64,000 bases of DNA from JAGWRA01 sp035534615 (GCA_035534615.1 DATLRO010000068.1:7326-71325), one strand, 5' to 3'; shown: positions 18,945 to 29,040, counted from the stretch's first letter. The notes: generated from the letters alone by a model not told the origin. Numbers and translations are program-made.

Positions 18945-20789
18945 GTGCAGAACATCTTCACGCGACAGTCGCTCAGGCGTCAGGTCTTCATGGTCAGCGC
19001 GGCGCTCCTCCTGCCGCTCCTCGGGGCGATCGCCTGGTCGGCCACCCGGACCTATCGCGAACGCGAAGCCGACCTGCGCGAGCAGGCGTCGGTCGTCGTG
19101 GCCACCGCGGCGGCGTATCTGAACCAGCGGTTCGACAACCTGGACTCGCTCGCGGTCGTGCTGGGGCGCTATCCCGCCATCCGCACGCTGAACGCCGAGG
19201 CATCCCACCGGCTGCTCGGGGCGCTGCTGTCGCGATATCCCTTCCTGCTCGACATCGTCGTCACCGACCCGACCGGACGCCTCCGCGGCTCGGGCCTCGC
19301 TCCGCCGCCCGGCGGGGCCCCTCCGTTCGAGGGGGCGTGCCTGCAGCAGGTCCTGCGCACGGACCGATCGTGCGCCAGCGATTACATGGTCGATGCCTCG
19401 ACGCGCCGGCCCATCATCGTGCTGGCATATCCGATTCCGGGCGACGACGGGCGCCCGGTGGGCGTGCTGAACTTCGCGCTGAACCTGCTGTCGCTGCAGA
19501 ACGCGTTCGCGGCGATCCCGCTCCCCAGCGGGTCGGTGATCACGCTCACCGATCGCACCAGCCGCGTGCTGGTGCGAAGCCGGGATGCGCTCGAGTACGT
19601 CGGCGTCCGGATCGACCCGCACCACGCGCTGGCGCCCGGCCGTGTCCCTCCCATCAGGGTCATGCGGGGGCTGGATGGCACCGAGGAAATCTTCGGCAAC
19701 GCGGTGATCGCGCGCGGTCCCTGGCTCCTGAGCGTCGGGATCCCGAAGTCGCTGGCCGTGGCGCGCGTCTGGCCGCTCTGGCGCCGTAATTTCCGCATCG
19801 CGGTCGGCGCCGTGCTCGCCAGCCTGATCTTCGCGCTGTTCCTCGCCCGCGGGCTCAGCCGGCCGCTCTCGGCCCTCACGACCGCGGCCCAGCGGATCGC
19901 CGGCGGCGACCTCAGCCCCCCCGCGCCGATGGTCGCGCCGAACCGCGAGCTCGCCCAGCTTCGCGACGCGTTCGGCACGATGGCGACGAACCTGGCCGAG
20001 GCCCGGGCCGCGCTCGACGCGCAGATTGCCCAGGAACGCCGGGCCCGCGAGGAGGTCGAGCTGCTGCAGGACCAGGTCGTCCGGCAGGAGCGGCTGGCGG
20101 CGGTCGGGCTGCTCGTGTCGGGCGTGGCCCACGAGCTGAACAATCCGCTGCAGGCGATCCTCGGTGCGACCGAGCTCATGCAGCAGCAGGCGCGGGTGGC
20201 CTTGCCGCCGCCGGTGCTGGACGAAATCGCCTTCATCCAGAAGGAGGGGGCGCGGGCGCGCGACATCATCCGCAACCTGTCGCGGTTTGCCCGCCAGGAG
20301 ACCAGCCCCACCGCGGACGTCCGGCTGGCCGACGTCGTGGCAGCCGTGCTGCAGCTGCGCGAGCGCGATCTCACCCGGGCGGCGATCCGCTACCAGGTGG
20401 ACATCCGATCCGATCGGCCGGTCGTCGCCGGATTCACCGAGCTGCAGCAGGTCGTGCTCAACTTCGTCGTCAACGCCGAACAGGCGATCGCCGAGGCCGG
20501 CCGACCGGACGGCCTGGTCGCCATCGACATCCACGACGTCGACCACCGCGTCCGACTGGAGGTCGCCGACAACGGGAACGGGGTTCCCGAGACGCACGAG
20601 CCGAAGCTGTTTCAGCCGTTCTTCACGACCAAGCCGGCCGGCTACGGCACCGGCCTGGGCCTGTCGGTGAGCTACGGCATCATCGATTCCTGTGGCGGAG
20701 CGATCGGGTACGCCCGGAACGAGTGGGGCGGCGCCACCTTCTACTTCGAACTGCCGGCCCGATCGGCTGGCACGGAGGCCGCCTCGTGA
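18945..20789 (+). CDS. Membrane sensor histidine kinase
   Basis: 614 aa. Membrane helices at about 16-32 and 283-303 enclose a periplasmic sensor domain of about 250 residues with a Cache-like pattern. A HAMP-like region (RGLSRPLSALTTAAQRIAGGDL) and a coiled coil follow. The kinase core has H396 in GVAHELNNPLQAI, the N box NFVVNAEQAI, and the G boxes VADNGNGVP and GYGTGLGLSVSYGII. The class is the NtrB-like type with no receiver attached. GTG 18945 is preceded by GGAGGAGG. No response regulator is adjacent, so the partner is unknown. Its stop overlaps the next start (GTGA). Confidence 0.93.
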   Translation: MQNIFTRQSLRRQVFMVSAALLLPLLGAIAWSATRTYREREADLREQASVVVATAAAYLNQRFDNLDSLAVVLGRYPAIRTLNAEASHRLLGALLSRYPFLLDIVVTDPTGRLRGSGLAPPPGGAPPFEGACLQQVLRTDRSCASDYMVDASTRRPIIVLAYPIPGDDGRPVGVLNFALNLLSLQNAFAAIPLPSGSVITLTDRTSRVLVRSRDALEYVGVRIDPHHALAPGRVPPIRVMRGLDGTEEIFGNAVIARGPWLLSVGIPKSLAVARVWPLWRRNFRIAVGAVLASLIFALFLARGLSRPLSALTTAAQRIAGGDLSPPAPMVAPNRELAQLRDAFGTMATNLAEARAALDAQIAQERRAREEVELLQDQVVRQERLAAVGLLVSGVAHELNNPLQAILGATELMQQQARVALPPPVLDEIAFIQKEGARARDIIRNLSRFARQETSPTADVRLADVVAAVLQLRERDLTRAAIRYQVDIRSDRPVVAGFTELQQVVLNFVVNAEQAIAEAGRPDGLVAIDIHDVDHRVRLEVADNGNGVPETHEPKLFQPFFTTKPAGYGTGLGLSVSYGIIDSCGGAIGYARNEWGGATFYFELPARSAGTEAAS

Positions 20790-21997
20790 CCGAGCGTCTG
20801 TACTATACCGAGCCGTATCGGACCGAGTTCGACGCCGTCGTCCAGCGCGTCGAGCCGCACGACGCAGGACTGCTCGTCGTCCTGGATCGGACGGCGTTCT
20901 ACCCGACCTCGGGGGGACAGCCGTTCGACACGGGCCGTCTCGACGGCGTGCGGGTGATCGACGTCGTCGATCGCGATGATGGGGCCGTCGGCCACGTGAT
21001 CGACGGGCGCCTGGCCGTCGGACAGGCCGTGCACGGCACCCTCGACTGGCCCCGCCGCTTCGATCACATGCAGCAGCACAGCGGCCAGCACGTGCTGTCG
21101 GCCGTCTTCGACCGCCTGCATCGCGCACGAACCATCAGCTTTCACCTCGGCAGCGCCGTGTCCACCATCGACCTGGAGCGCGAAGTCACGGCTGACGCGA
21201 TCCGATCGGCCGAAGACGAGGCGAACCGGGTCATCTGGCAGAACCTGCCGGTGGCGATCCGCTTCGCCTCGGCGGCGGAGGCGGCGGCCCTGCCGCTGCG
21301 CAAGGAACCGACCCGGGACGGGACGCTGCGGCTGATCGCGATCGGCGACGTCGACCTCTCGGCCTGCGGCGGGACGCACGTGGCGCAGACCGGCGCCATC
21401 GGCTCGATCATGATCCCGGCGTGGGAGCGGTTCAAGGGCGGGACGCGGATCGAGTTCGCCTGCGGCGGCCGCGCGCTCGACCTCTTCCGGTCCCTGCGCG
21501 ACCAGATGGCGGCGGCGATGCGGCTCCTGTCGGTCTCGGCGGCCGAGCTGCCCGAGGCGGTCGCCCGCCTGCAGACCGAGGCGCGGGACCTCCGGCGGGC
21601 CGGCAGGGGATTCCAGGAGGAACTGGCCGGACACCGCGCCGCGGCCCTCGTCGCGGCCGCGCCGGAGGTCGGAGGCTGCCGGCTTGTGGTCGATGCGCTC
21701 GAAGGCTGGGACGCGCCGGGGCTGAAGATGCTGGCGCAGGCGATTGCGGCGGCGCCGGGACAGGCGGCCGTGCTGCTGTCGCGCCCCGCGCCCGCGCTCG
21801 TCGTCATCGCGCGCGCCGCCGGCGTCACGCTCGACGCGCGTCGCGTGCTCGAGGCGCTGACCGGGCGGTTCGGCGGGCGGGGCGGCGGGCGGCCCGACCT
21901 GGCCCAGGGCGGCGGCCTCGAGGGCTCGATCGACGAGATGCTGGCCGTCGCGCGCGCGGCGGCCGCGGCCGGCGCCACGGGTGCTGCCGGCGGTTAG
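20786..21997 (+). CDS. Alanyl-tRNA editing protein, AlaX-L type with DHHA1 domain
   Basis: 403 aa; hydrolyses mischarged Ser- or Gly-tRNA-Ala in trans. The N-terminal half matches the AlaRS editing fold, with FYPTSGGQPFDTG, the zinc ligands HMQQHSGQH and CGGTHVAQTGAIG. The rest resembles the C-Ala/DHHA1 part, including GRGGGRPDLAQGGG near the end. Start GTG 20786 overlaps the kinase stop (GTGA). The 3' end overlaps convergent dacB by 4 bp. Confidence 0.9.
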   Translation: MTERLYYTEPYRTEFDAVVQRVEPHDAGLLVVLDRTAFYPTSGGQPFDTGRLDGVRVIDVVDRDDGAVGHVIDGRLAVGQAVHGTLDWPRRFDHMQQHSGQHVLSAVFDRLHRARTISFHLGSAVSTIDLEREVTADAIRSAEDEANRVIWQNLPVAIRFASAAEAAALPLRKEPTRDGTLRLIAIGDVDLSACGGTHVAQTGAIGSIMIPAWERFKGGTRIEFACGGRALDLFRSLRDQMAAAMRLLSVSAAELPEAVARLQTEARDLRRAGRGFQEELAGHRAAALVAAAPEVGGCRLVVDALEGWDAPGLKMLAQAIAAAPGQAAVLLSRPAPALVVIARAAGVTLDARRVLEALTGRFGGRGGGRPDLAQGGGLEGSIDEMLAVARAAAAAGATGAAGG

Positions 21998-23529
21998 CGC
22001 GGCGGGAAGGCCGCCAGCCGGCGAACGGCCGCATCGATTGCGGCGTCGACGGCCAGCGGATCGCCGTCGAAGTTGTTGACCAGAATGGAGAAGACCAGCC
22101 GCCTGCCGTCCCGCGCCGTGACGTAGCCCGACAGCGCCCGGACGTGCATCATCGAGCCGGTCTTGGCGATGACGCGCGGGCCGGCGGCCCCCTCGAACCG
22201 ATGGGCCAGCGTGCCGTCCACGCCGCCGATCGGGAGGGTCGCGGCGAAGTCGGCCGCACCCCGTGGATCGGCGGCGAGGTGCCGCAGCACGCCGGCCAGC
22301 AGGCCGGCCGTCACCAGGTCGTAGCGCGACAGGCCCGACCCGTCCGCGATCACGAAGCGGTCCGCCGGAAATCCCCAGCCCTCCAGCACCGCCCGTACCA
22401 CGGCCGGCCCGTCCATGGCCGAGGTGCCGGCCTTCGCCCCGAGCGTGCGCAGCAGCGTTTCCGCGTACAGATTCTCGCTGACCTTCATCATCACCGTCGC
22501 GATCGCCGTGAGCGGCGGCGATCGGTGGTCGATTAGGACCGTGGCCGGCTGCGCGTCCGGTGCCGGGGGCGCGGCGTCGAGATCGACGGCATTGCCGCCG
22601 ACCTCGATGCCCCGGGCGACGAGCGCCGCCCGCAGCGCGCGCGCGAAGAAGGCCGGCGGATCGGGGACCGAGGCCGTCTCGTAGAGATCCGGGTGTCCGG
22701 CCGGGACGGTTCCGTCGAGCTCCAGCGTGTCGGTCCCCGGCGCGCGCCGCAGGCCGACGACCGGGGCCGATCCGGCGGCGGTCGTCGTCAGCCGGTTCGC
22801 GAGCACGAGGCCGCTCAGGTCCGGCATCATCTCGACGGTGGCAGGCGCCCCGGCGGACGGCCCCGGGTGGATCGTCAGTACGACGAGGTTGTCGTGATAC
22901 TGCAGCGCGCTGATCGGCGCCGCAAAGCCATAGGGCAGATCGTCCCAGGCCCAGCCGGATCCGAAGCGCGGCTCGTCCAGGGCGCAGCCGTCGCCGATGA
23001 TCCGCCCGTCGATCCGGCGGAGTCCGCTCTGCCACAGCGAGTCGGCCCAGCGGGCGAACAGATCGGTCGAGGCCGGATCGCGGCCGTCGATCGTCGGGTC
23101 GCCGCTGCCGATGACGAGCAGGTCGCCGTGCAGCGCGCCGTCGGCGATCGGCCCGGCGGCGACCAGTTTCGTCTCGTACGTGAAATTCCAGCCGAGACGA
23201 TCGGCGGCGGCCGCCAGCGTGAGGATCTTCAGGTTGGACGCCGGCAGCAGGAGGGTGTCCGGGTGGCGCGCGTAGAGCACGGTCCCCGTGCGGGCGGTTT
23301 CCATGACCGCGCCGACGATGGCATGCCGGAACGCGGGGCCGTCGAACAGGCGATTGAGATCGGCGTGGAGGCGCCGGAGCGGAGCGGCGGGAACGGTCGG
23401 GACGAGCCGGGGCGGGCGGTGTGTGCAGGCGGTGGCGAGCGCGAGGACCAGCAGGCTGGCGGCGGGGAGCCACCCGCGCCGCCGGCCGCCCGTCCTCGCG
23501 TCCGGACTCGGATTATTTCGCCACGACAT
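21994..23529 (-). CDS. dacB: D-alanyl-D-alanine carboxypeptidase/endopeptidase (PBP4 type)
   Basis: 511 aa periplasmic peptidoglycan hydrolase, family S13. Active-site motifs: S98-N-L-K101 (PASNLK), SEN in KVSENLYAE, and KTG in VIAKTGSMMHVR. A signal sequence ends in LALATACTHRPP, so Cys35 could be lipidated. The gene overlaps the end of the upstream DUF4340 gene by 17 bp, which suggests it is the last gene of the ABC-transporter operon. Confidence 0.93.
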   Translation of the reverse strand: MSWRNNPSPDARTGGRRRGWLPAASLLVLALATACTHRPPRLVPTVPAAPLRRLHADLNRLFDGPAFRHAIVGAVMETARTGTVLYARHPDTLLLPASNLKILTLAAAADRLGWNFTYETKLVAAGPIADGALHGDLLVIGSGDPTIDGRDPASTDLFARWADSLWQSGLRRIDGRIIGDGCALDEPRFGSGWAWDDLPYGFAAPISALQYHDNLVVLTIHPGPSAGAPATVEMMPDLSGLVLANRLTTTAAGSAPVVGLRRAPGTDTLELDGTVPAGHPDLYETASVPDPPAFFARALRAALVARGIEVGGNAVDLDAAPPAPDAQPATVLIDHRSPPLTAIATVMMKVSENLYAETLLRTLGAKAGTSAMDGPAVVRAVLEGWGFPADRFVIADGSGLSRYDLVTAGLLAGVLRHLAADPRGAADFAATLPIGGVDGTLAHRFEGAAGPRVIAKTGSMMHVRALSGYVTARDGRRLVFSILVNNFDGDPLAVDAAIDAAVRRLAAFPPR

Positions 23530-24856
23530 CGAGCGCCTTCATGGCGTCGTCGAACGCGCTCACCCCCAGCGTGGCGGCTCCGGGCTGGTCGGCGCGTTCG
23601 GCGTAGACGTTCGACCCCTGCCGTCCGAATGTCACCGTTTCCTGTTTCCTGTCGTGCTCGAATTTGACGGACACCGTGGCGTACGGCTTGTCGAGACCGG
23701 TGTGCGCGGTCGAGGCGATCCACGACGAGGCGCGGAGGCCGGACAGCTTCGACAGGAAGTCCTCCATGTCGGCATCCTTGACCGTGCCGGCCGGCGACAG
23801 GCGGTGCCACTGGGGCGCGGCGTTCTTGCCCCGGCCCTTGACCTGCTGGAACGTCACGGTCCGGCCGTTGCGCCTGATCGAGATCCAGTCGGCGTTGTAC
23901 GAGCGGAACGCGAACAGGTCCTTCTGCCGGAAGTCTGCCGGATCCTTGCGCAGGTCGTCGAGCAGGGATGCCTCGACGGTCACGATGCGGGGCCGCGACA
24001 GATCCCGGGCGTAGACGGTGCCGTCGGGCGACTTCGCGCCCAGCTCCAGCGTCGTCGTCGCGCTCCCGGCAGTCAGGCGGACGGTCACGGCCGGCTTGTC
24101 CAGGCCGTCCTTCTTCAGGTCCGCGGGGGTGGCCGTCTCCGTGACGATCGACTTCATCTTGGCGGTCTGCAGGCGGCCCAGCAGGTTCTCCGCCGCGAGA
24201 TAGTCGCCCGGCGCGTGGAGCGGCGTCTGCATCATCCAGCTCGTCGTGCCGGTCTTGGTCAGCTCGACGGCGTGCTCCGGCGTGGTCACGTCGATGGTGT
24301 TGACCTTGTCGCGGTCGAACGTCAGCAGTGTCTTGTCGCGCAGCTGGAACGGCGTCAGGTTGAACGTCGTTTGCAGGTAGGCCGGAATCAGGAACACTTC
24401 CCTGGCGCCCTGCCGCTTCGCGTACAGGTCGATACCGGTCGCGTTCTTGTCGCCGATGAGCAGCCGGTGGGGCGTCGGGTCGCCCGCCGCCTGGAATCCG
24501 ATCTCCATGCGGGGGGTCGCCAGGCCGAACGGCGTCAGGTCGGACGGGTTCCTGGCGATCACGCGGGCGACCGTCAGCGACGACAGGCTCGTGGTGATGT
24601 CGTCGACTTCGGACTCGTCGGCCGCGGCGTCCTGGGGCTGGACCAGGCGCCACTTGCCGTCGACCTGCTTCAGCGTGCTGGATTCGCCCGAGGTCGCCCG
24701 GACCGTCAGGCCGTCAATCTTGTCGGCCCGGACCGAGAAGACCTTGGGTTCGTTGGCGGCCGGGCTGGCCGGCTTCCGGGACCGGAGGAAGTAGACGTAC
24801 CCCGCCAGGCCGAGAAAGATCACCACGAGAGCGAGCGTCGACCGTACCCCGCGCAT
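23513..24856 (-). CDS. DUF4340 domain protein, partner of the Gld-type ABC transporter
   Basis: 447 aa. One N-terminal membrane segment (about residues 7-24) precedes an extracytoplasmic region with repeated 'V..ETATPADLKKDGLDKPAVTVRL'-type units of DUF4340. DUF4340 proteins regularly follow GldA/GldF/GldG-like genes. The gene starts directly after the upstream gldG-like stop. Biological role in this phylum is unknown. Confidence 0.85.
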   Translation of the reverse strand: MRGVRSTLALVVIFLGLAGYVYFLRSRKPASPAANEPKVFSVRADKIDGLTVRATSGESSTLKQVDGKWRLVQPQDAAADESEVDDITTSLSSLTVARVIARNPSDLTPFGLATPRMEIGFQAAGDPTPHRLLIGDKNATGIDLYAKRQGAREVFLIPAYLQTTFNLTPFQLRDKTLLTFDRDKVNTIDVTTPEHAVELTKTGTTSWMMQTPLHAPGDYLAAENLLGRLQTAKMKSIVTETATPADLKKDGLDKPAVTVRLTAGSATTTLELGAKSPDGTVYARDLSRPRIVTVEASLLDDLRKDPADFRQKDLFAFRSYNADWISIRRNGRTVTFQQVKGRGKNAAPQWHRLSPAGTVKDADMEDFLSKLSGLRASSWIASTAHTGLDKPYATVSVKFEHDRKQETVTFGRQGSNVYAERADQPGAATLGVSAFDDAMKALDVVAK

Positions 24857-26440
24857 CTACCGTCTCCGCCACCAGGTGTAGACCCCGGAACCGAGGATGA
24901 ACCCCGGGATGATGAGCAGCGCCAGCCACGTGATGTTGATCTGCTGGGCCGCCGTGAGCGTGACCGGCCGGTCGCCGGGCGGGTGCGGCCGGATGGAAAT
25001 CAGGTCCTCCTGCTGCGTCAGCCAGTCGACGATGTTCAGGAACAGATCGCGGTTCCCCTGGATGCCGAGGGCGGCGTTCGATGCGAAATCCGAATCGCCC
25101 ACCACCACGACGCGCGTCTCCGGCTTCGGCGCGTCGGCCGCCGCCTTCGTCTTCGTCGTGGCGGCGGCCGCGATCGGCGCCGACACTTCGGCGGCGATCG
25201 AAATCGGTCCCTGCTGGTCGCCTTCGGCTGCGTCGAACTTCACCTGGCCGGTCGTCAGCACGGCCTTGACGTTGGCGTCCGCCCAGCTCCGCGGGCTCGT
25301 CTGGATGAACGACTGGGCGAAGTGGCCGCCGACGCCGCCGGTGATCGGATCCGCCGAGCGCGCCAGCGGAAAGGCGGTCAGCAGGTTGAAGTGCCCGGTG
25401 ATCGGGTTGGCCGGATAGCTGGCCGCGACCGGCACCGAGGCGTCGGTCCCGATGAGCTGCCCCATCCCGCTCACGTCGATGACGACGTTGTCGCCGACGG
25501 CGATGTCCCACTGATGGGCGAGGGCGATGAGCCGGGTGAGCGGCGGACTGTCGGGCTTGGCCGGCGGGTCGAGCAGCAGGAGCAGCTTGCCGCCGCGGGC
25601 CAGGTACCGCGTGAGCGCGTCGATCTCCTGCGGGTAGAAGTCGGTCGTCGGGCCGGCGACGACGACGGCCGCCGCGTCGGCCGGCACGTCCGCCGTCTGC
25701 GCGAGCACGAGCGGCGCCACCTGGTCGTTCTCGTCCTTCATGGCCGCGTCGATCGCGCTGTACCCGCTCCGGCCGGTGTCGCTGATGTTCTTCTCGCCGT
25801 GGCCAGTCGTGAAGTAGACCTTCGGCTGGTGCCCCGAGATCACCTTGAGCAGGGTGTTAGTCAGGTCCTGCTCGCCGTCGGAGGTCGTCTTCTCCGTCCG
25901 GCCCTTGTACTGGAACACGATCGTGCCGTACGACTGGACGCCGTACCGCTTGGTGAGGAGCGGCTGCTTGTCGGCGTCGACGTACTGCACGGAGACGCGC
26001 TTCGAGGCGTACTGGTACTCGCCGAGCCGGTCGCGGTACTGCTGGAACTGCGGCTCCTGGGCGAAGACCAGGATCTTGAGCGGCGCGTCGAGCTCGTCCA
26101 GGACCTTCTTGCTCTGGGGCGAGAGGCTGAACGCCTTGCTCGCCGTCAGGTCCCAGCGCTTGTCCTGTTTGACCGCGATGTAGTTGAGCGCGGCCAGGAT
26201 GCCGAAGACGGCCAGGATGCTCGTCACCGCCAGGCTGCCGTAGCGGGCCTGCCGGCGCTGGAAGATCCGGACGAATTCCCGCCACTGGCTCAGCAGGTAG
26301 ACGAGGACGAGGACCAGGCCGGCCCAGGCGGTCCAGTAGGCGGCCTGATCCCACGCGGGCCGCACGAAGCGGATCGCCACGGCCCCGAACACCAGCAGGG
26401 TGCCGAGCCAGCCGATGGCGCCAAGGAATCTCTTCAGCAT
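24857..26440 (-). CDS. GldG-like ABC transporter auxiliary protein
   Basis: 527 aa. N-terminal helices (about 10-25, 33-50 and 70-87) lead into an intracellular-type ABC_transp_aux domain: DLTASKAFSLSPQSKKVLDELDAPLKI, VYFTTGHGEK, and LLLLLDPPAKPDS. Near the C-terminus is VVVGDSDFASN, followed by a final membrane helix and WWRRR. This is the family found in the GldFG gliding/export transporter and in many non-gliding bacteria. It sits between the permease and DUF4340 with no intergenic space. Confidence 0.9.
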   Translation of the reverse strand: MLKRFLGAIGWLGTLLVFGAVAIRFVRPAWDQAAYWTAWAGLVLVLVYLLSQWREFVRIFQRRQARYGSLAVTSILAVFGILAALNYIAVKQDKRWDLTASKAFSLSPQSKKVLDELDAPLKILVFAQEPQFQQYRDRLGEYQYASKRVSVQYVDADKQPLLTKRYGVQSYGTIVFQYKGRTEKTTSDGEQDLTNTLLKVISGHQPKVYFTTGHGEKNISDTGRSGYSAIDAAMKDENDQVAPLVLAQTADVPADAAAVVVAGPTTDFYPQEIDALTRYLARGGKLLLLLDPPAKPDSPPLTRLIALAHQWDIAVGDNVVIDVSGMGQLIGTDASVPVAASYPANPITGHFNLLTAFPLARSADPITGGVGGHFAQSFIQTSPRSWADANVKAVLTTGQVKFDAAEGDQQGPISIAAEVSAPIAAAATTKTKAAADAPKPETRVVVVGDSDFASNAALGIQGNRDLFLNIVDWLTQQEDLISIRPHPPGDRPVTLTAAQQINITWLALLIIPGFILGSGVYTWWRRR

Positions 26441-27214
26441 TTATCCCCGCCACCGTTCGCTGTCGACCGACTTCGCGGTCAGGAACAGCCCGAACGTGAT
26501 GAAGCTCAGGTAGAAGACCAGGTGGGACAGATCCAGGACGCCCTTGGAGAAATCGTCGAAATGCTGGGTGATGGACAGGTAGTTCGTGATCGCGGCCACC
26601 GTCGGCCCCGAGAAGCTGCCGATCCAGTCGATCACCCAGAACAGCAGGAACACGGCGAAGGTGATCATGCCGGCCACGATCTGGTTTCTGGTGAGGCTGG
26701 AGATGAACAGGCCGACGGAGATGAACGAGCCCCCCAGCAGCAGCAGGCCGAGGTAGCCGCAGGCGACCGTCTGCCACTGCGGATTGCCGTAGACGAACAG
26801 CAGGGCGATGTGGATGAAGGTCACCAGCAGCATCAGCGCGTAGAGCGCCATCGCGCCGATGAACTTGCCCATGATGATCTGGAAGTCGGTGACGGGCGAG
26901 GTCAGCAGCAGTTCGATCGTCCCGGACCGCTTCTCCTCCGAGTACGTCCGCATGGTGATCATCGGCATGATGAACAGGACCAGGACGCTCGTGTTGAGCA
27001 GCAGCGGCCGGATCATCTGCTCGTCCACGTTGACCGTCTGCGGGCCGCCCATGGCGAACTGGCCGGCCTGCATGCTCTCGCGCACGAAGAACGAGAGAAT
27101 CGCGACGTAGAAGTAGCCGAACAGGAGCGCGAAGAGCCCGATCACCACGAAGCCGATCGGCGAGGTGAAGTACGACCGCAGCTCCTTGCGGGCGATGGCG
27201 AGAACGTTACGCAT
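26441..27214 (-). CDS. ABC-2 type transporter permease
   Basis: 257 aa with six predicted membrane helices. The N-terminal MRNVLAIARKELRSYFTSPIG and MRTYSEEKRSGTIELLLTSPVTD are characteristic of GldF-like ABC-2 permeases. It overlaps the ATPase gene by 8 bp upstream and abuts the GldG-like gene downstream, so the three form one transporter. Substrate unknown. Confidence 0.93.
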   Translation of the reverse strand: MRNVLAIARKELRSYFTSPIGFVVIGLFALLFGYFYVAILSFFVRESMQAGQFAMGGPQTVNVDEQMIRPLLLNTSVLVLFIMPMITMRTYSEEKRSGTIELLLTSPVTDFQIIMGKFIGAMALYALMLLVTFIHIALLFVYGNPQWQTVACGYLGLLLLGGSFISVGLFISSLTRNQIVAGMITFAVFLLFWVIDWIGSFSGPTVAAITNYLSITQHFDDFSKGVLDLSHLVFYLSFITFGLFLTAKSVDSERWRG

Positions 27215-28175
27215 GCGTGGCCTCCGCGGGCTCCTTCTCTTCTTCGGTGGTGAGGTGCAGGAAGATCTCCTCCAGGCTCATCCGCATCGGGCGCAGCTCC
27301 AGCAGCCCCCAGCCGTGGGTCACCACCGCGCGCGCCAGCTCCCGCCGCACGTCCTCGCCCTGCGCGCTCTGCACCTCGTAGCCGGTGCCGGCACCGGTGC
27401 CGGGCGCCTCGCCGGCCGCCACCCGCGTCACGCCCGGCACGCCCGCGAGCGTGGCCGTGACGTCGACGCCGCCGGCGTCCACCTGCAGGTAGAGCGTCTC
27501 GGATCCGCGCAGCCGGTGCATCAGGTTGTCCGGCGTGTCGACCGCCACGACCCGGCCGTGGTTGATGATCACCACCCGCTGGCAGGTCTGCGACACCTCG
27601 GGGAGGATGTGGGTGCTCAGGATGATCGTGTGCGTGCCGGCGAGATCCTTGATGAGCTGCCGCGTCTCGATGATCTGCTTCGGATCGAGGCCCGCCGTCG
27701 GCTCGTCGAGAATCAGCACGTCCGGGTTGTGCAGGATCGCCTGCGCCAGCCCGACGCGCTGCCGGTAGCCTTTCGACAGCTTCCCGCAGTGGCGGGCCGC
27801 CATGTCGGCGACGCTCGTCCGCGCCATCGCCTCCGACACGCGGCGGCTCCGATCGCCGGGCGCGATCCCCTTGATGCTCGCGACGAACGTCAGATACTCC
27901 CGCACGGTCATGTCGGGGTAGAGCGGCGGCGTCTCGGGAAGGTAGCCCGTCCGGCGCTTGGCTTCGAGCGGCTGGTCGAACACGTCGAACCCGGCGACCA
28001 CTGCCTTGCCGGCCGTGGCCGGCATGTAGCCCGTCAGGATCCGCATCGTGGTCGTCTTGCCCGCCCCGTTGGGGCCGAGGAAGCCGAGGATCTCGCCCCG
28101 CTCCACGCGGAAGCTCACGTCCTCGACGGCGGTCACCCGGCCGTAGCGTTTCGTGAGGTGCTGAACCTCAATCAC
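27207..28175 (-). CDS. ABC transporter ATP-binding protein
   Basis: 322 aa nucleotide-binding subunit: Walker A GPNGAGKTTT, Q-loop LPETPPLYP, signature LSKGYRQRVG, Walker B LILDEPTAGLDP, and H-loop LSTH. The last 100 residues are the C-terminal domain typical of GldA-like/drug-export ATPases. GTG start 28175 with AGGAG nine bases upstream. It is the first gene of the operon that ends with dacB. Confidence 0.95.
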   Translation of the reverse strand: MIEVQHLTKRYGRVTAVEDVSFRVERGEILGFLGPNGAGKTTTMRILTGYMPATAGKAVVAGFDVFDQPLEAKRRTGYLPETPPLYPDMTVREYLTFVASIKGIAPGDRSRRVSEAMARTSVADMAARHCGKLSKGYRQRVGLAQAILHNPDVLILDEPTAGLDPKQIIETRQLIKDLAGTHTIILSTHILPEVSQTCQRVVIINHGRVVAVDTPDNLMHRLRGSETLYLQVDAGGVDVTATLAGVPGVTRVAAGEAPGTGAGTGYEVQSAQGEDVRRELARAVVTHGWGLLELRPMRMSLEEIFLHLTTEEEKEPAEATHA

Positions 28176-28565
28176 AACAGATATCTCCTGGGTGAACGGA
28201 CGTGGCCATGGCTGCGGAGCGTGCGAGAGACCGGATCGGACGCAGCGTGCAGGACGCGAACGCAGGCATCAGTCGCAGGCGGGAAAGCGTCGTGACGACG
28301 CGCCCAGGCCCGATCCTAATCGAACGGCCCGCGACGGGCAAGTCGCGCGGCCGCCGAGCTCGGCCGTGCGCGGGGCGCACCGGCTCGCACACCTCCGTTT
28401 GGACGACGGACCCGCGCCGCCGGCCGGGGCCCGTTCCGGCCCCGGTTGCCAAGGCCTCCCGTGCTAGGCGATGCTTGAGGGTCGGCGTGTCGTCGGCGCA
28501 CCCTGCGGAGCGCGCCCGCCCGGAGGCGGCGGGCCGCCGCTCCACATTCGTCATCTGGAGGATTC
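28176..28565. other. Divergent intergenic region without recognised gene
   Basis: 390 bp between the ABC ATPase (-) and the peroxiredoxin (+). ORFs in it are GC-driven and show no family motif. It holds the AGGAG of the ATPase and GGAGG (28556-28560) of the peroxiredoxin. I could not identify a convincing promoter, riboswitch or small RNA. Confidence 0.5.
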
Positions 28566-29033
28566 ATGGCTGTCACCGTCGGAACGAAGGCCCCCGATTT
28601 CACCCTGCCCGATCAGGATCTCAAGCCGGTCACGCTGAGCACCGAAGCGGGCGTGCACAACGTGGTGCTGGCGTTCTTCCCCGCCGCGTTCACGTCGGTC
28701 TGCACGAAGGAGCTGTGCACGTTCCGCGACTCGCTCGCCAGACTGAACGGCGCCAGCGCGGCCGTGTACGGCATCAGCGTCGACACCCCGTTCAGCCTGA
28801 AGAAGTTCGCCGCCGAACAGCAGCTGAACTTCCCGCTGCTGAGCGACTTCAACAAGGAGGTCATCCGCCGGTACGACGTGGTGATCGACGACCTGCTCGG
28901 CCTGAAAGGCCTCGCGAAGCGGGCGGTGTTCGTGATCGACAAGGGCGGGATGGTGCGCCATGCCGAAGTGCTGGCCGACGCCCGCAACGAGCCGGACTAC
29001 GCCAGGGTGCACGCCGCGCTCGCCGCGCTCTGA
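28566..29033 (+). CDS. Peroxiredoxin (AhpE/Bcp-like)
   Basis: 155 aa thiol peroxidase. Peroxidatic Cys46 lies in FFPAAFTSVCTKELC, with a possible resolving Cys51 five residues on. The conserved Pro/Thr environment and the later YGISVD and FPLLSDFNKE are typical of AhpE-type proteins. It reduces hydroperoxides in the cytoplasm. Isolated gene; GGAGG precedes the ATG. Confidence 0.93.
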   Translation: MAVTVGTKAPDFTLPDQDLKPVTLSTEAGVHNVVLAFFPAAFTSVCTKELCTFRDSLARLNGASAAVYGISVDTPFSLKKFAAEQQLNFPLLSDFNKEVIRRYDVVIDDLLGLKGLAKRAVFVIDKGGMVRHAEVLADARNEPDYARVHAALAAL

Positions 29034-29040
29034 CGCGGAT

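Noticed and set aside
28192..28467. Small ORFs in the ABC/peroxiredoxin gap
   Set aside because: Arg/Pro/Ala-rich translations in several frames with no motif or ribosome-binding site.
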